Numbered from the stretch's first letter, positions 17,644 through 26,646 are shown. The stretch: 64,000 bases of DNA from Metabacillus kandeliae (GCF_021166585.1 NZ_JAJOZE010000002.1:1-64000); one strand, 5' to 3'. Made by a program: numbers and translations. Notes: a model not told the origin generated them from the letters alone.

Positions 17644-17961
17644 ATGGAGAAATTTGGTTTATACGGCAAGCTGATTGCAAAAGAAGGACAGAGAGGAATG
17701 CTTGCTGACATTCTTTTAGAAGCGGCAAGATCGATGAATACAATGAAAGACTGTGAAATTTACTACGTCAGCATCTCAGAAGATGATCCAAATGCTGTTT
17801 TCGTCTATGAGGTTTGGGCAAATGAAAGTGCGCATAAAGCTTCGCTCACACAGGAAGCGGCTCAAACGCTGATTGCAAAAGCAAAGCCGGTTATCGCAGG
17901 GATGGAGAGGATACATACCCTTGTGCCTCTTGGCGGGAAAGCATCAGGAAAAATAGATTAA
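17644..17961 (+). CDS. Antibiotic biosynthesis monooxygenase (ABM) domain protein
   Basis: A 105-residue single-domain protein. I use the ATG at 17644 because AGGAGGT lies seven bases upstream; a TTG two codons earlier overlaps that site. The dimeric alpha-beta ABM fold is suggested by KFGLYGKLIAKEGQ at the start, DDPNAVFVYEVWANESAHKA in the middle and HxSLT-type helix. Family members are small monooxygenases or uncharacterised stress proteins. It sits 51 bases after yfjF and may share its transcript. Confidence 0.82.
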   Translation: MEKFGLYGKLIAKEGQRGMLADILLEAARSMNTMKDCEIYYVSISEDDPNAVFVYEVWANESAHKASLTQEAAQTLIAKAKPVIAGMERIHTLVPLGGKASGKID

Positions 17962-17966
17962 TTGAA

Positions 17967-17995
17967 AAACAGCCCAAGAATTTCGTGGGCTGTTT
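17967..17995. terminator. Bidirectional terminator between ABM gene and yhfC-like gene
   Basis: AAACAGCCCA and TGGGCTGTTT form a ten-base stem with a nine-base loop between two convergent genes, serving both. Confidence 0.85.
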
Positions 17996-17999
17996 CCAT

Positions 18000-18797
18000 T
18001 TACTTTGCTATTTCAATAGGGTGATGGTTTTCTTCAGAGCTCCACGCCTTTGTTTTGCGGATATATACAGCAGCAAGCACCGCAAAAACGAGTAAAATCA
18101 AATCATTCACAAACGTGCCGAATTTTAAAACGGTTCCGATCACAACCACAAAGTCTATCGCTGTATGCAGCAGGAGGGCTAAAAAGAAGTAGCCGATTTT
18201 CTTATTTTTAACCCCATAGAAAACCATCAGAGACAGAGCAAGCTGAATAAAGAATGCGAGTACCCGCTCAATCCCCATCATAAAGCTCATTTCCGCTGTA
18301 ATGCCGAGCATGCTCACCTTAATTTGCTGAGCCGTATCTGCCGGCAGGTTCCAGCCATCGAGCGCCCCTGAATTTACCACACCAGACAGCACAATGTATT
18401 GAAGACAGGCGAAAGCGCCGACGATGATCATCTCAATCCCGCCATGTCCGGCGCCGTATGCGAGCGCATCCCTTCGCTCCCGGAATTTCTTCAGCATCCA
18501 GGCAAAAGCCACATACCGCCCTGTCTCCTCAAAAACCCCTGCTGCAAGCGCCCCGTAGCCGGCAAAATAATAAGGATTGGTTTTTATAAATGCGGTAGAT
18601 TTGTTTACATTCAGTAAATAAAAATTCAAAGCGGCTTCCAGCACAAGGGCAAATACGACAAAAATGAGCACCCCAGTCAAAGCAGGCCTGACGAGTATTT
18701 TCTCTTTTTTTCTAAAATAAATAAATGCGGCGATTGGGAAAAGCAGTGAAAGAATTCCCGAAAAAATGTAGCCTGCGATTACTGAACCACTGACCAT
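18000..18797 (-). CDS. YhfC-family glutamic-type intramembrane protease
   Basis: A 265-residue protein with about seven membrane spans. Catalytic-type motifs lie within membrane helices: FEETGR near residue 91 (EExxR), GHGGIE near 118-123, and a later His in LLLHTAIDF. This is the pattern of the YhfC/PrsW/CPBP group of glutamic intramembrane proteases. The ATG follows directly after the TAA of the upstream hydrolase gene, with GAGGTGATC as ribosome site. It is third in a coupled regulator-hydrolase-protease operon. The substrate is unknown. Confidence 0.82.
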   Translation of the reverse strand: MVSGSVIAGYIFSGILSLLFPIAAFIYFRKKEKILVRPALTGVLIFVVFALVLEAALNFYLLNVNKSTAFIKTNPYYFAGYGALAAGVFEETGRYVAFAWMLKKFRERRDALAYGAGHGGIEMIIVGAFACLQYIVLSGVVNSGALDGWNLPADTAQQIKVSMLGITAEMSFMMGIERVLAFFIQLALSLMVFYGVKNKKIGYFFLALLLHTAIDFVVVIGTVLKFGTFVNDLILLVFAVLAAVYIRKTKAWSSEENHHPIEIAK

Positions 18798-19760
18798 TTA
18801 GATCACCTCGGATTTTGGTTGTTTTAACAGCCAATTTTCAATACACTCCAGCATTTCTCCTGCCAGCGGCAGCTCTTTTTGTTCCTTGTACACCTTCAAA
18901 ATCTTCAAGGGGGTTATGTTTCCGCTGTATTTCTTCAAGATATGGGTCATCTCCGGAATGATCGATACTTCTGTTTCACCCTTCACCAGCTCTTTCACTT
19001 TAAAAAGGGCTTTCTCCGGCACTTGAATATCCTTTTCTCCTCCTACTACTAAAACCGGGCATGAAAGTTCGGCAAAGTCCTCTGATGGGTCGTAGCTCGC
19101 GTGCTCCCGCAGCCATTTGGCGGGGAATTTTCTTCCAGCCAGCCTCATGACCTCTTTATCAGATTGAAGCATCTTGGCAATCAATTTATCATTCTTCTTT
19201 TTAGCTGTTTCGACAAGACGAAGCTTCTTAATGAGCCACCCTTTCAACCCCTTCAATTCAGCCAGGGCCTTATATCCGAATTCCCGCTGCCATTCAGACA
19301 CCTCTGTCATCCCGATCGCTCCTCCGCAAAGCAATACAAGTCCTGCTGCTGACTCTCTTTTATTTATAGCAGGAGCAAGCAAAGCTCCTTCACTGTGCCC
19401 CAGTATATAAACTCTTTCTTTATCTACATATGGCAGCTCCTTTAAAAACTTCAGGCAAACGGCGGCATCCTCTACAAGATCGTGCATCCCCCTCCGGAAA
19501 GGATCGCCTTCACTTTGATAAGAGCCGCGCTTGTCATATCGAAGAACAGCACAGCCCATTTTGGCAGCTGCCTCGGCTAATTCCTTGTAAATATTCATTT
19601 TCAGCTTGCTGCTGTTTCCGTCTCTGTCACTGTCCCCTGTACCTGGAACGATCAAGATGGCTGGAATGTTCCCTTCTGGTTTTTCCGGTCTGGAAACCGT
19701 TCCCGCAAGCTTTACTTTGCCATGAATGGATACTTCCTCCTCATTCCATCTGCTATTCAT
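18798..19760 (-). CDS. Alpha/beta hydrolase (serine esterase/peptidase-like)
   Basis: From the ATG at 19760 (AAGGGGAG upstream) the product is 320 residues. It has the oxyanion region VPGTGDSDRDGN, RYDKRG, the nucleophile elbow GHSEGAL, an acid in GGEKDIQVP and a C-terminal His in MTHILKK, so a complete Ser-Asp-His triad is present. No signal peptide is visible, so it is cytoplasmic. Its start overlaps the upstream regulator by eight bases and its stop abuts yhfC. The substrate is unknown. Confidence 0.85.
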   Translation of the reverse strand: MNSRWNEEEVSIHGKVKLAGTVSRPEKPEGNIPAILIVPGTGDSDRDGNSSKLKMNIYKELAEAAAKMGCAVLRYDKRGSYQSEGDPFRRGMHDLVEDAAVCLKFLKELPYVDKERVYILGHSEGALLAPAINKRESAAGLVLLCGGAIGMTEVSEWQREFGYKALAELKGLKGWLIKKLRLVETAKKKNDKLIAKMLQSDKEVMRLAGRKFPAKWLREHASYDPSEDFAELSCPVLVVGGEKDIQVPEKALFKVKELVKGETEVSIIPEMTHILKKYSGNITPLKILKVYKEQKELPLAGEMLECIENWLLKQPKSEVI

Positions 19761-20304
19761 CCTGTTTTCTCCCCTTCTCGCCTTCAGGAATGATAATGGT
19801 CGCGATTGTCCGTTTTTTTCTATCTTTCCGCGGTCCATATCCTCCAGCTTGCTCAAAAGCCTTTTTCAAGTTGTGAACAAATTCCCTGAATTCCCCATCT
19901 GATAAGTAAAGATCAACTTGTCTAAAAGAAACGCCATCCTTCAAAAGATCAATTTCGCCGTTTTCAACATAACTGCCGAACTGGTCAATCAGACCGCCTG
20001 CAAATTGCGTAAAAACCCTTAGCTGCTCTTCTTTTGTGCTATTTTGAAATTCCTCAGGTGAAAGGCTGATCCCTTCCTTTGCGATTTTATAGACCTTTTC
20101 GATGGCTCCTCTCACCTGATTCTCTGCCGCCACCTGAATGACATTTCCTTCTGCAAGCTTTTTCAAATGGCGGTACAGGGTAGCCTGCGGCACTTCCGGC
20201 AGCATTGAGGCTATTTCCTGCACGGTCAGTTCTCTTCCATTAACAAGTGTCTGTACGATCCGCATTCTAACCGGATGCAAGATAAGGTTTGCTTTAGCGT
20301 CCAT
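19753..20304 (-). CDS. ArsR-like helix-turn-helix regulator
   Basis: A 183-residue protein starting at the ATG at 20304 (AAGGTGG upstream). The N-terminal winged helix (about 5-80) reads LHPVRMRIVQTLVNG ... LTVQEIASMLPEVPQATLYRHLKKL, close to HTH_20/ArsR domains. The C-terminal half is helical with a very basic tail and no obvious metal-binding cysteines. It leads a three-gene operon and a 32-base perfect palindrome lies directly upstream, so autoregulation is likely. The inducer is unknown. Confidence 0.82.
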   Translation of the reverse strand: MDAKANLILHPVRMRIVQTLVNGRELTVQEIASMLPEVPQATLYRHLKKLAEGNVIQVAAENQVRGAIEKVYKIAKEGISLSPEEFQNSTKEEQLRVFTQFAGGLIDQFGSYVENGEIDLLKDGVSFRQVDLYLSDGEFREFVHNLKKAFEQAGGYGPRKDRKKRTIATIIIPEGEKGRKQDE

Positions 20305-20314
20305 AGTAACCACC

Positions 20315-20346
20315 TTTTATTATCATTATCGATAATGATAATAAAA
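20315..20346. promoter_or_regulatory. 32-bp perfect palindrome, likely operator of the ArsR-like regulator
   Basis: The half-site TTTTATTATCATTATC (20315-20330) is followed immediately by its exact reverse complement. It ends 10 bases before the regulator start codon, so a bound protein would cover the ribosome site and probably the promoter. Confidence 0.7.
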
Positions 20347-20380
20347 AAGCAGTCTTTTGTAAATAGGCAGAATAATTTAT

Positions 20381-20414
20381 AAAGCCCCCGCTGCGATACC
20401 GCAGCGGGGGCTTT
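20381..20414 (-). terminator. Terminator of pepT
   Basis: A perfect 15-base stem AAAGCCCCCGCTGCG with loop ATAC, followed on the minus strand by an AT-rich tract. Confidence 0.88.
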
Positions 20415-20431
20415 CCGTCACACTTAACCGC

Positions 20432-21664
20432 TTACTCTCTCTCAGCAGTCAGCCTCGCAACTTCCACAATCACCTCAACAGCCTTCACCATATGATCCAC
20501 AGAAATAAATTCGTACTTTCCGTGGAAATTCTCGCCGCCTGTGAAGATGTTCGGTGTCGGCAGCCCCATATAGGAAAGCAGGGATCCGTCCGTGCCGCCG
20601 CGGATCGGCTTTACGACAGGTGTGATGCCGAGATTTTCCATTGCTTTATGGGCGATGTCCACAATCTCTTTGACAGGTTCGATTTTTTCGCGCATGTTGT
20701 AGTATTGATCTTTGATTTCAAGCAGAATGTTTTCTTCCCCATAGGTGCGGCGAAGAATGGCTGCCGTGTTTTCAAAGTGTGCCTTTCTTGCTTGGAAGCT
20801 TTCTTTGGCAAAGTCGCGGATGATGTATTCCATTGCCGTTTCCTCTACTCCGCCTTCTATGGAGATTAGATGATAGAAGCCTTCATAGCCTTCAGTAAAC
20901 TCCGGTGCTTCTTCGACTGGAATCATGCTATTGAATTCCATGGCGATTTTGGCTGCGTTTCTCATTTTGTTTTTCGCTGTGCCAGGGTGAACGTTTTTTC
21001 CTTTAAAAATGAGCTTGGCAGCTGCCGCGTTAAAGCTTTCGTATTCCAGTTCTCCAAGCGGCCCGCCGTCGATTGTGTAGGCATGGGCTGCGCCGAATGC
21101 CTGAACGTTGAAGCGGTGGGCGCCTCTTCCGATTTCTTCGTCAGGGGTAAAGGCCACCCGGATTTTGCCGTGCTTGATTTCTGGGTGCTGGATCAAGTAA
21201 TTCATGGCCGTCATGATTTCCGTGATGCCGGATTTGTTATCGGCTCCAAGAAGAGTCGTGCCGTCTGTTGTGATCAGCGTGTGGCCTTTGTACCCGGAAA
21301 GCTCCGGAAAATCCTTCGGGGATAAAACAGTATGTAGGGCTTCATTCAGAATCATGTCTTTGCCATTATAGTCTTCCCATATTTGGGGGTTCACGTCTTT
21401 TCCTGTCATGTCTGTTGCTGTATCCATATGGGCAAGAAAGCCGATAACGGGCACGTCATGATCAGTATTGGAAGGTAATGTGGCCATCACAAAGCCGTTT
21501 TCATCAAGTGTGATGTCTTCCATGCCGATCAGTTTCAGTTCAGCGATCAGCATGTTGGCTAGCGTTAGCTGGCCAGGTGTTGACGGCCACTCTTTGCTTG
21601 ATTCGTCTGATTGCGTGTCTACTTTTACATATGTGGTAAAGCGTTCAATCAATTCTTTTTTCAT
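20432..21664 (-). CDS. pepT: Peptidase T (tripeptide aminopeptidase)
   Basis: Starting at the ATG at 21664 (AGGGAG nine bases upstream) the protein is 410 residues, the length of B. subtilis PepT. The M20 metallopeptidase motifs are present: [23 protein letters not shown] with the catalytic Glu, [11 protein letters not shown], and ENFHGKYEF. It binds two zinc ions and releases the N-terminal residue from tripeptides in the cytosol. It is a single-gene unit with terminators on both sides. Confidence 0.96.
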   Translation of the reverse strand: MKKELIERFTTYVKVDTQSDESSKEWPSTPGQLTLANMLIAELKLIGMEDITLDENGFVMATLPSNTDHDVPVIGFLAHMDTATDMTGKDVNPQIWEDYNGKDMILNEALHTVLSPKDFPELSGYKGHTLITTDGTTLLGADNKSGITEIMTAMNYLIQHPEIKHGKIRVAFTPDEEIGRGAHRFNVQAFGAAHAYTIDGGPLGELEYESFNAAAAKLIFKGKNVHPGTAKNKMRNAAKIAMEFNSMIPVEEAPEFTEGYEGFYHLISIEGGVEETAMEYIIRDFAKESFQARKAHFENTAAILRRTYGEENILLEIKDQYYNMREKIEPVKEIVDIAHKAMENLGITPVVKPIRGGTDGSLLSYMGLPTPNIFTGGENFHGKYEFISVDHMVKAVEVIVEVARLTAERE

Positions 21665-21712
21665 TCCCATCATCTCCCTTTTGTTTTTCCTCCTTATCAT
21701 ATCATGATCATC

Positions 21713-21742
21713 AAAAAAGAGCCGTTCGGATGAACAGGCTCT
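21713..21742 (-). terminator. Terminator of the split ThrE-type exporter genes
   Basis: On the minus strand AGAGCC and GGCTCT, with GTTC/GAAC inside, are followed by six T residues. Confidence 0.85.
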
Positions 21743-22178
21743 ATCTTGTAATCTGCCGATTGGATCTTCTGAAAATCTGGTTCAGCACCTCGGAGAAGAT
21801 GAGTCCGATGGCGATGGAGCCTGAAATCATGAAAGCTTTTGCTGCAAGGTTTGTTGCTGCATTGTAATCATTCTCAACGAAATTCCTCATCGCATCATAC
21901 GCCATGCCGCCGGGGACGAGCGGGATAATGCCGGCGACGCTGAAAATGATCACTGGCGTTTTATAAATCTTAGAAAAGACGTGCCCTGTTACTCCGATAA
22001 CGAGCGAGGCGACGATTGTGGCAACGACCATATCAAACTTCAGTGCCAGCACAACGTAAATAATCCAGCCGAGCATTCCGACGAAAGCGCATTTCAGGAT
22101 TGATTTTTTCGGTGCGTTAAAGATAATGCCAAATGCGCCAGAGGCGATAAAGCTTGTGACCAGCTGTTCAATAATCAT
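21741..22178 (-). CDS. ThrE/YjjB-type exporter subunit (DUF3815)
   Basis: A 145-residue protein with four or five membrane spans, from the ATG at 22178 with GGGGAGGT upstream. The pattern matches the small C-terminal half of threonine/serine exporters (VPLVPGG-type motif as [21 protein letters not shown]). The preceding gene encodes the larger half, 13 bases upstream. Two-gene versions such as E. coli YjjPB act as succinate exporters, whereas fused ThrE exports threonine and serine, so the substrate is open. Confidence 0.85.
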   Translation of the reverse strand: MIIEQLVTSFIASGAFGIIFNAPKKSILKCAFVGMLGWIIYVVLALKFDMVVATIVASLVIGVTGHVFSKIYKTPVIIFSVAGIIPLVPGGMAYDAMRNFVENDYNAATNLAAKAFMISGSIAIGLIFSEVLNQIFRRSNRQITR

Positions 22179-22191
22179 ACTGCACCTCCCC

Positions 22192-22953
22192 TTACATGAG
22201 AGCGAAAACAACCGCTATTCCAGAACCGATGGCAAAGGCGGTTAAAAAGGCTTCTGCTCCTTTGGACAGACCTGATACGAGATGTCCGACCATTAAGTCC
22301 CTTACTGCGTTGGTAATTAAAAGACCCGGCACGAGCGGCATGACGGAGCCGATAATCATTTTATCAAGCTCATGTCCAAAGCCGTGCGAGAGAAAAAACA
22401 TCGAAAGCAGCCCGATAACAAAGGAGGCAGCAAACTCTGAGAAAAATTTAATCGGCACAAGCCTGTGGCTGTAATGCAGTGTTAAAAACCCGGCGCCGCC
22501 TGCGATCACAGATGGAATAAAGTCAGGCCAATGTCCCATAAACATGATGGTAAAGCAGCCGCTTGAGATGGCAGCCGCAATCAGCTGAATCCAGAAAGGG
22601 TATGTATGGCCTGAGGCTTCAATATGCTTCAGCTGGGCATACGCTTCTCCAAGCGTCATCTCACCGCTTGAAATCCGCCTGGAAACCTGGTTAACCTGGG
22701 CGACTTTTTCTAAATCGGTTGTTCTTTGAAGGATGCGGATCAGCTTCGTTTTCGTCGGCTCCCGCCCCTCTATGGAAAAAATAATGCCGGTCGGGGTGAC
22801 ATAGCTGTTGGAATCTTCAAAGCCGAATGCTGCAGCCATTCTTGTCATCGTATCCTCAACCCGGTACGTTTCAGCCCCGCTTTGGAGCATAATTTTTCCG
22901 CCAAGGAGACAAACGTCCATAATTTCATATGTAAGTAGCGGCTCATTTTTCAT
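22192..22953 (-). CDS. ThrE/YjjP-type exporter subunit (DUF1212)
   Basis: The ATG at 22953 has GGAGAG six bases upstream; the product is 253 residues. The N-terminal cytosolic part (about 1-110) carries GGKIMLQSGAETYRVEDTM, a family hallmark, followed by about five membrane helices (about 115-250) with MPLVPGLLITNAVRD. It forms a two-subunit exporter with the downstream YjjB-type protein. Substrates for the family include threonine, serine and dicarboxylates. Confidence 0.87.
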   Translation of the reverse strand: MKNEPLLTYEIMDVCLLGGKIMLQSGAETYRVEDTMTRMAAAFGFEDSNSYVTPTGIIFSIEGREPTKTKLIRILQRTTDLEKVAQVNQVSRRISSGEMTLGEAYAQLKHIEASGHTYPFWIQLIAAAISSGCFTIMFMGHWPDFIPSVIAGGAGFLTLHYSHRLVPIKFFSEFAASFVIGLLSMFFLSHGFGHELDKMIIGSVMPLVPGLLITNAVRDLMVGHLVSGLSKGAEAFLTAFAIGSGIAVVFALM

Positions 22954-23144
22954 CAGTATCTCTCCATGCTCATTTGCTGTCCTGTTCAATACCTCTCAGT
23001 GTATAGGAAAAAAACATTGAGGACAATTTTTTCAATTATTTCATTTTCTTTTTATTTTCCTTCAAAACTACAAAATTAAAAAGGGATTTTATGGAATAAG
23101 AAGAAGTGGTATGACGGCAAGACTATAAGATAAGGATGGATGCA

Positions 23145-23600
23145 ATGGGAATCATCTTGCGGAATGTAACAGAAGGGAATTTCAGCGACGTTATCGCCTT
23201 AAGCGCAGATAAGCCGCATCCGAACGGGCGCCTTCCTTTAATTTTTGAAAAGTACACAGCTTCAAATGTCTACTATATCGCTCTCGCTTCATTAAAATTG
23301 TGGGTAAACAGAGTCATTTATTTTGAGGAATGTCCGGTAGGCTTTGCCGTACACGGCTTTTATAAGCACATGGTGCCTGAGCTCATTCACCTGATGATTC
23401 ACTCTTCCTTCCAAAATAAGGGGTACGGAAAAGCCGCACTGCCTCTTTTATTAGCGGAAATGGCCGATCTTTATGGGGCAGACTATATTCACGCTGCAGT
23501 CAAAGCGGAAAACGAGAGGGGAAAAAAGTTTCTCCAAAATGCAGGTTTTCAGGCAGAAAAAGAACCTGGCACGTACAGTCTGTTTCTGCAAAAAAAATAA
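23145..23600 (+). CDS. GNAT family N-acetyltransferase
   Basis: I start at the ATG at 23145 because AAGGA lies eight bases upstream; the ATG three codons earlier overlaps it. The 151-residue product has the acetyl-CoA loop MIHSSFQNKGYGKAAL (Q/RxxGxG/A pattern), then a final strand with AVKAENERGKKFLQNAGFQAE. Substrate unknown; SpeG-like and small-molecule acetylases share the fold. Confidence 0.85.
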   Translation: MGIILRNVTEGNFSDVIALSADKPHPNGRLPLIFEKYTASNVYYIALASLKLWVNRVIYFEECPVGFAVHGFYKHMVPELIHLMIHSSFQNKGYGKAALPLLLAEMADLYGADYIHAAVKAENERGKKFLQNAGFQAEKEPGTYSLFLQKK

Positions 23601-23625
23601 GCGGGGAACCTCCCGCCTATTTTTT
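23601..23625 (+). terminator. Terminator of the GNAT gene
   Basis: GCGGG-GAACCT-CCCGC followed by TATTTTTTC between two convergent genes. Confidence 0.65.
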
Positions 23626-24321
23626 CTTTTCTGCTGCCTGTGCCACTTCATTTTTTAAATCATCAAAGGATTGGCCCTGGAACAGCTTGCCGTCTATAAA
23701 GATGGCCGGCGTGCCTTCCACCTGCAGCTTTTTGCCGATGTTCAAATCCTCATCAGAGAGGCTTTTTCCTTCGTTGTTTTTAAAGGCTTTTTGAACTTTG
23801 GCGGCATTGTCTTTTCCAGCCGTTCCTGTTAATACCTGCATCAGGACAGGTTCTGTGAAATAGTCCATTTTTTCATATTTCTGGTCGTCAGGCTGTTTGG
23901 CATAGAGGCTTTCGTGGAACTTCCAAAAGGCTTCATTGCCGAGCTCCTTGTAGACTGTTTCAGCAAACTCCGCTGCGCGGAATGAGTCATTATTTATAAA
24001 CGGGAATTGCAAAAAGTAAAATTTCGCCTTTCCGGTGTCAACCAGCTGCTTTTCTATTTCCGGATAAGAGGAGAGGGTGAAAACTTTGCAGTATGGGCAC
24101 TTGTAATCGCCGAATTCCACAATGCTGACAGGTGCAGATTCTTTGCCTAAGTAAGGCTGATCTTTGAGGGTCATTTCACCTGCATTGTTCTGCTTGCTGC
24201 CGAGAACGAACATAATAATAATGCCGATGATCACAATGACACCGATGCTGATCAGTATCCATGGGACACGTTTCCCCTGCTGCTTTTTCGAGAGGTTCTT
24301 TTTATTAGTAGGCTTGCTCAT
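23617..24321 (-). CDS. DsbA-family thiol-disulfide oxidoreductase, membrane anchored
   Basis: The 234-residue protein has a basic N-terminus, a single membrane anchor (about 20-41) and an extracytoplasmic thioredoxin-fold domain. The active site is CPYC at 75-78 in FGDYKCPYCKVF, with the cis-proline loop VEGTPAIFIDG near 205. The middle is the helical insertion of DsbA. It resembles BdbD-type proteins that oxidise or isomerise disulfides in secreted proteins, but no BdbC partner is adjacent. The start has GGAGTGAATAA upstream. Confidence 0.88.
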   Translation of the reverse strand: MSKPTNKKNLSKKQQGKRVPWILISIGVIVIIGIIIMFVLGSKQNNAGEMTLKDQPYLGKESAPVSIVEFGDYKCPYCKVFTLSSYPEIEKQLVDTGKAKFYFLQFPFINNDSFRAAEFAETVYKELGNEAFWKFHESLYAKQPDDQKYEKMDYFTEPVLMQVLTGTAGKDNAAKVQKAFKNNEGKSLSDEDLNIGKKLQVEGTPAIFIDGKLFQGQSFDDLKNEVAQAAEKKK

Positions 24322-24496
24322 TTATTCACTCCCTATATGTATTCACTCAGTTTCCAATCAGTTAAATTATAGCGAAAAATGCTGAAGAAGTGGTGTGAAA
24401 GTTTTTCGACGATTTTACCTATTAATTTTCAAGATTTGATTATTTTACCATTTTTTAGGGTATAGGGGTATTGGAATGATAGAAAGGGGGAGGAAG

Positions 24497-25312
24497 ATGT
24501 CAAAGAAAGCTACGGCCGCAGTCATTGCGGTGTCGGCAAGTCTTTTACTTGGCGGGTGCGGAATGCTTCCGCGGCTTGTGCCGCAGCAGACAGCCTCTGA
24601 AAGCAGCACAAAAACAAATGAAGCCGTCATTCAGGATGATTCTAAAAGCTTGGAAGAATCCGCGGACAGCAGTACAAATACAGATGAAGGAAGCAGCGGG
24701 ACTTCCGAGGACAGCAGTACGAATATAGATGAAGGCAGCAGCGGGACTTCCGAGGACAGCGGTACAACCGGTGATTCCGGACTTTCGGAAGGCACAGAAA
24801 CGCAGGAACCCGATCAAGCGGACCCCTCTCCAGAGCCGGCAGCACCAGGCGGCTCAGGTGAAATGCCCGCACGAGACGTCCTTCTGGGCAGCGGCGGAAC
24901 AGGCGGCTTAGAAGAACTAGCCAGCAAACCGGAAGCAAAGGTGCCGGCAAATGTAAAAAAAGAAGTGCTGTCTATGCTGAAAAAAAATCTCGATACCTTT
25001 AATAAGGAAGACCTGGAAGGGTACATGAGCACTCTTTCCAAAAATCCTGAGGGCTTTGACAGAGAGAGCGAGCGCCAGCTATTGGAGGATACCTTTGCTC
25101 AGGCTGATATAAAATCAACTCTTTTAACATCAAAAATTATTGAATATGAGAAAAATACTGTGACGGTTTATGCCGAATGCAAAGTGAAGGTTTCAGCACC
25201 TGCTGCAATGGCAAGCCAAAAAATCAGCAAATCACTGAACGTTTTTACAAAGGACCCGGAAGGATGGAGAATGTCTGCTTCAATGATGATTGATACCGGG
25301 AAAATGGAATAG
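24497..25312 (+). CDS. Putative lipoprotein with repeat linker and NTF2-like domain
   Basis: Start ATG at 24497 after GGGGGAGGAAG. The 271-residue product has a lipoprotein signal with lipobox LLGGC (Cys21). A Ser/Thr/Asp/Glu-rich linker (about 30-115) includes two tandem 13-residue repeats (SSTN.DEGSSGTSED), which are also direct DNA repeats. The C-terminal domain (about 150-271) has the helices and strands of an NTF2/SnoaL-like fold (KNLDTFNKEDLEGYMSTL ... WRMSASMMID). It is anchored outside the membrane; function unknown. Confidence 0.8.
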   Translation: MSKKATAAVIAVSASLLLGGCGMLPRLVPQQTASESSTKTNEAVIQDDSKSLEESADSSTNTDEGSSGTSEDSSTNIDEGSSGTSEDSGTTGDSGLSEGTETQEPDQADPSPEPAAPGGSGEMPARDVLLGSGGTGGLEELASKPEAKVPANVKKEVLSMLKKNLDTFNKEDLEGYMSTLSKNPEGFDRESERQLLEDTFAQADIKSTLLTSKIIEYEKNTVTVYAECKVKVSAPAAMASQKISKSLNVFTKDPEGWRMSASMMIDTGKME

Positions 25313-25335
25313 CCCGATGCAGCGGGCTTTTTTTG
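25311..25335 (+). terminator. Terminator of the lipoprotein gene
   Basis: AGCCCG-ATGCAG-CGGGCT followed by seven T residues, starting at the stop codon. Confidence 0.85.
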
Positions 25336-25495
25336 TTAGTCTGAGTATTGAGCAGAAAGCCGTATGCGCCTGAAAAATCTTCTATTCAATTTTCAAAAAA
25401 GGTATAATACAACAGTATGATAAAAACGCACGGCAATACACATACATAGCCGGAAGCCTTTCTGCTGCTGCGAATGAAAACTTGAGGAGAAAAAC

Positions 25496-26347
25496 ATGGA
25501 AACAAAAGCAAAAGCCCTCTGCGATTATCTTGTGGAAAACAGCGAACGGTTTACAGAAGATTGGTTTTCCTATCAGAAAGTTAGAAAAGGATCCGATTAT
25601 TCTGCTGATGCCCCGTCCCACATTCAGCAAAAAATAAAAACACAGAACACAAAATATGTAGAGCTTGTCGCCGCAGCACTGGTCCGTACTGAGGATGACA
25701 TGAAAGAAAGAATCAGGGAGTGGACCGCACAAACTGGCACAGACAGAGCTGAATCAAATACAACCCTCAATGAAGTAGCCTGGAACATGAGCATGTTTCG
25801 GAGGGTTTACTGGAACTTTATTGAACAATTTACAAATGAAACGACTCTGGATATTAAGGCATCCGATGTATTCTACTGGGAAAAAAAGCTGAATCCTGCC
25901 CTGGATTATGTGCTGGAATCATTTATTGAAGCTTTCATGGAAGTGCTGATGAACAGGCTTCATGCCCAGTCCATGCTTATCAGGGAATTAAGTGCACCTG
26001 TTATCACTCTGACAAACCGAATCGGCCTGCTTCCTCTCATCGGAGACATTGATACAGCACGGGCTGTAAGCATTTTGGAATCTACGGTGCAGCAGAGCCT
26101 GCATAACCAGATCTCAACGCTCATTCTGGACTTTTCCGGCGTCTTTATTGTGGATACGATGGTCGCCCAGCAAATTTTTCAGCTGATTGAAACACTGAAG
26201 CTTGTCGGAGTGGAATGCATTCTTTGCGGCATCCGCCCGGAAGTAGCGCAAACCTCCATCCAGCTCGGGATTGACTTTTCAGACATCCGCACGGAAAGTT
26301 CGCTGAAAAAGTTAGTTCAAAGGCTGGCTATTCAAGAATTTCAGTAA
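25496..26347 (+). CDS. RsbR-family stressosome protein (STAS domain)
   Basis: A 283-residue protein with an N-terminal helical sensor domain of the non-haem globin type (about 1-150) and a C-terminal STAS domain (about 165-280). The two threonines phosphorylated by RsbT in B. subtilis RsbRA are both present at the same 34-residue spacing: Thr187 in GDIDTARA and Thr221 in VDTMVAQQ. Length fits RsbRB, RsbRC or RsbRD. It would be one of several interchangeable sensors in the stressosome controlling sigma-B. No rsbS/rsbT/sigB is adjacent, as usual for paralogues. Ribosome site TTGAGGAG. Confidence 0.9.
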   Translation: METKAKALCDYLVENSERFTEDWFSYQKVRKGSDYSADAPSHIQQKIKTQNTKYVELVAAALVRTEDDMKERIREWTAQTGTDRAESNTTLNEVAWNMSMFRRVYWNFIEQFTNETTLDIKASDVFYWEKKLNPALDYVLESFIEAFMEVLMNRLHAQSMLIRELSAPVITLTNRIGLLPLIGDIDTARAVSILESTVQQSLHNQISTLILDFSGVFIVDTMVAQQIFQLIETLKLVGVECILCGIRPEVAQTSIQLGIDFSDIRTESSLKKLVQRLAIQEFQ

Positions 26348-26436
26348 CTAAGAAAGTCAGAAGCCATTCCAGACTCAAGCTTGCATCTGGGTCTCGATAA
26401 ATAGGCTTCAGATACCTTATAAAACCTGATCTTTTT

Positions 26437-26478
26437 AAAAAGGACATCCGGCACTCTAGGCTGGATGTCCTTTTTCGT
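26437..26478 (+). terminator. Terminator of the rsbR-like gene
   Basis: A perfect 13-base stem AAAAAGGACATCC / GGATGTCCTTTTT with a 13-base loop. The rest of the 361-base gap 26348-26708 holds only the candidate promoter of the next gene. Confidence 0.92.
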
Positions 26479-26646
26479 TACAGCCCTTTCACCCTAAAGG
26501 CTGCTCTTTTGTTTGGCTGCTGCCGCTTTTTCCATCTATATCCTTCTTTTCCTGCAAAGCTTCCACGATAAATATCTGCTTTTATTTACAAAAAATACCA
26601 TAAAATGAAACATATTGATGGTTTTATAGATATATACATAAATGCC

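Noticed and set aside
20315-20346. Fur or Zur box
   Set aside because: Hexamers GATAAT/ATTATC occur, but in the reversed order to the Fur box (ATTATC ATTATC GATAAT GATAAT). An operator for the adjacent ArsR-like regulator is a better fit.
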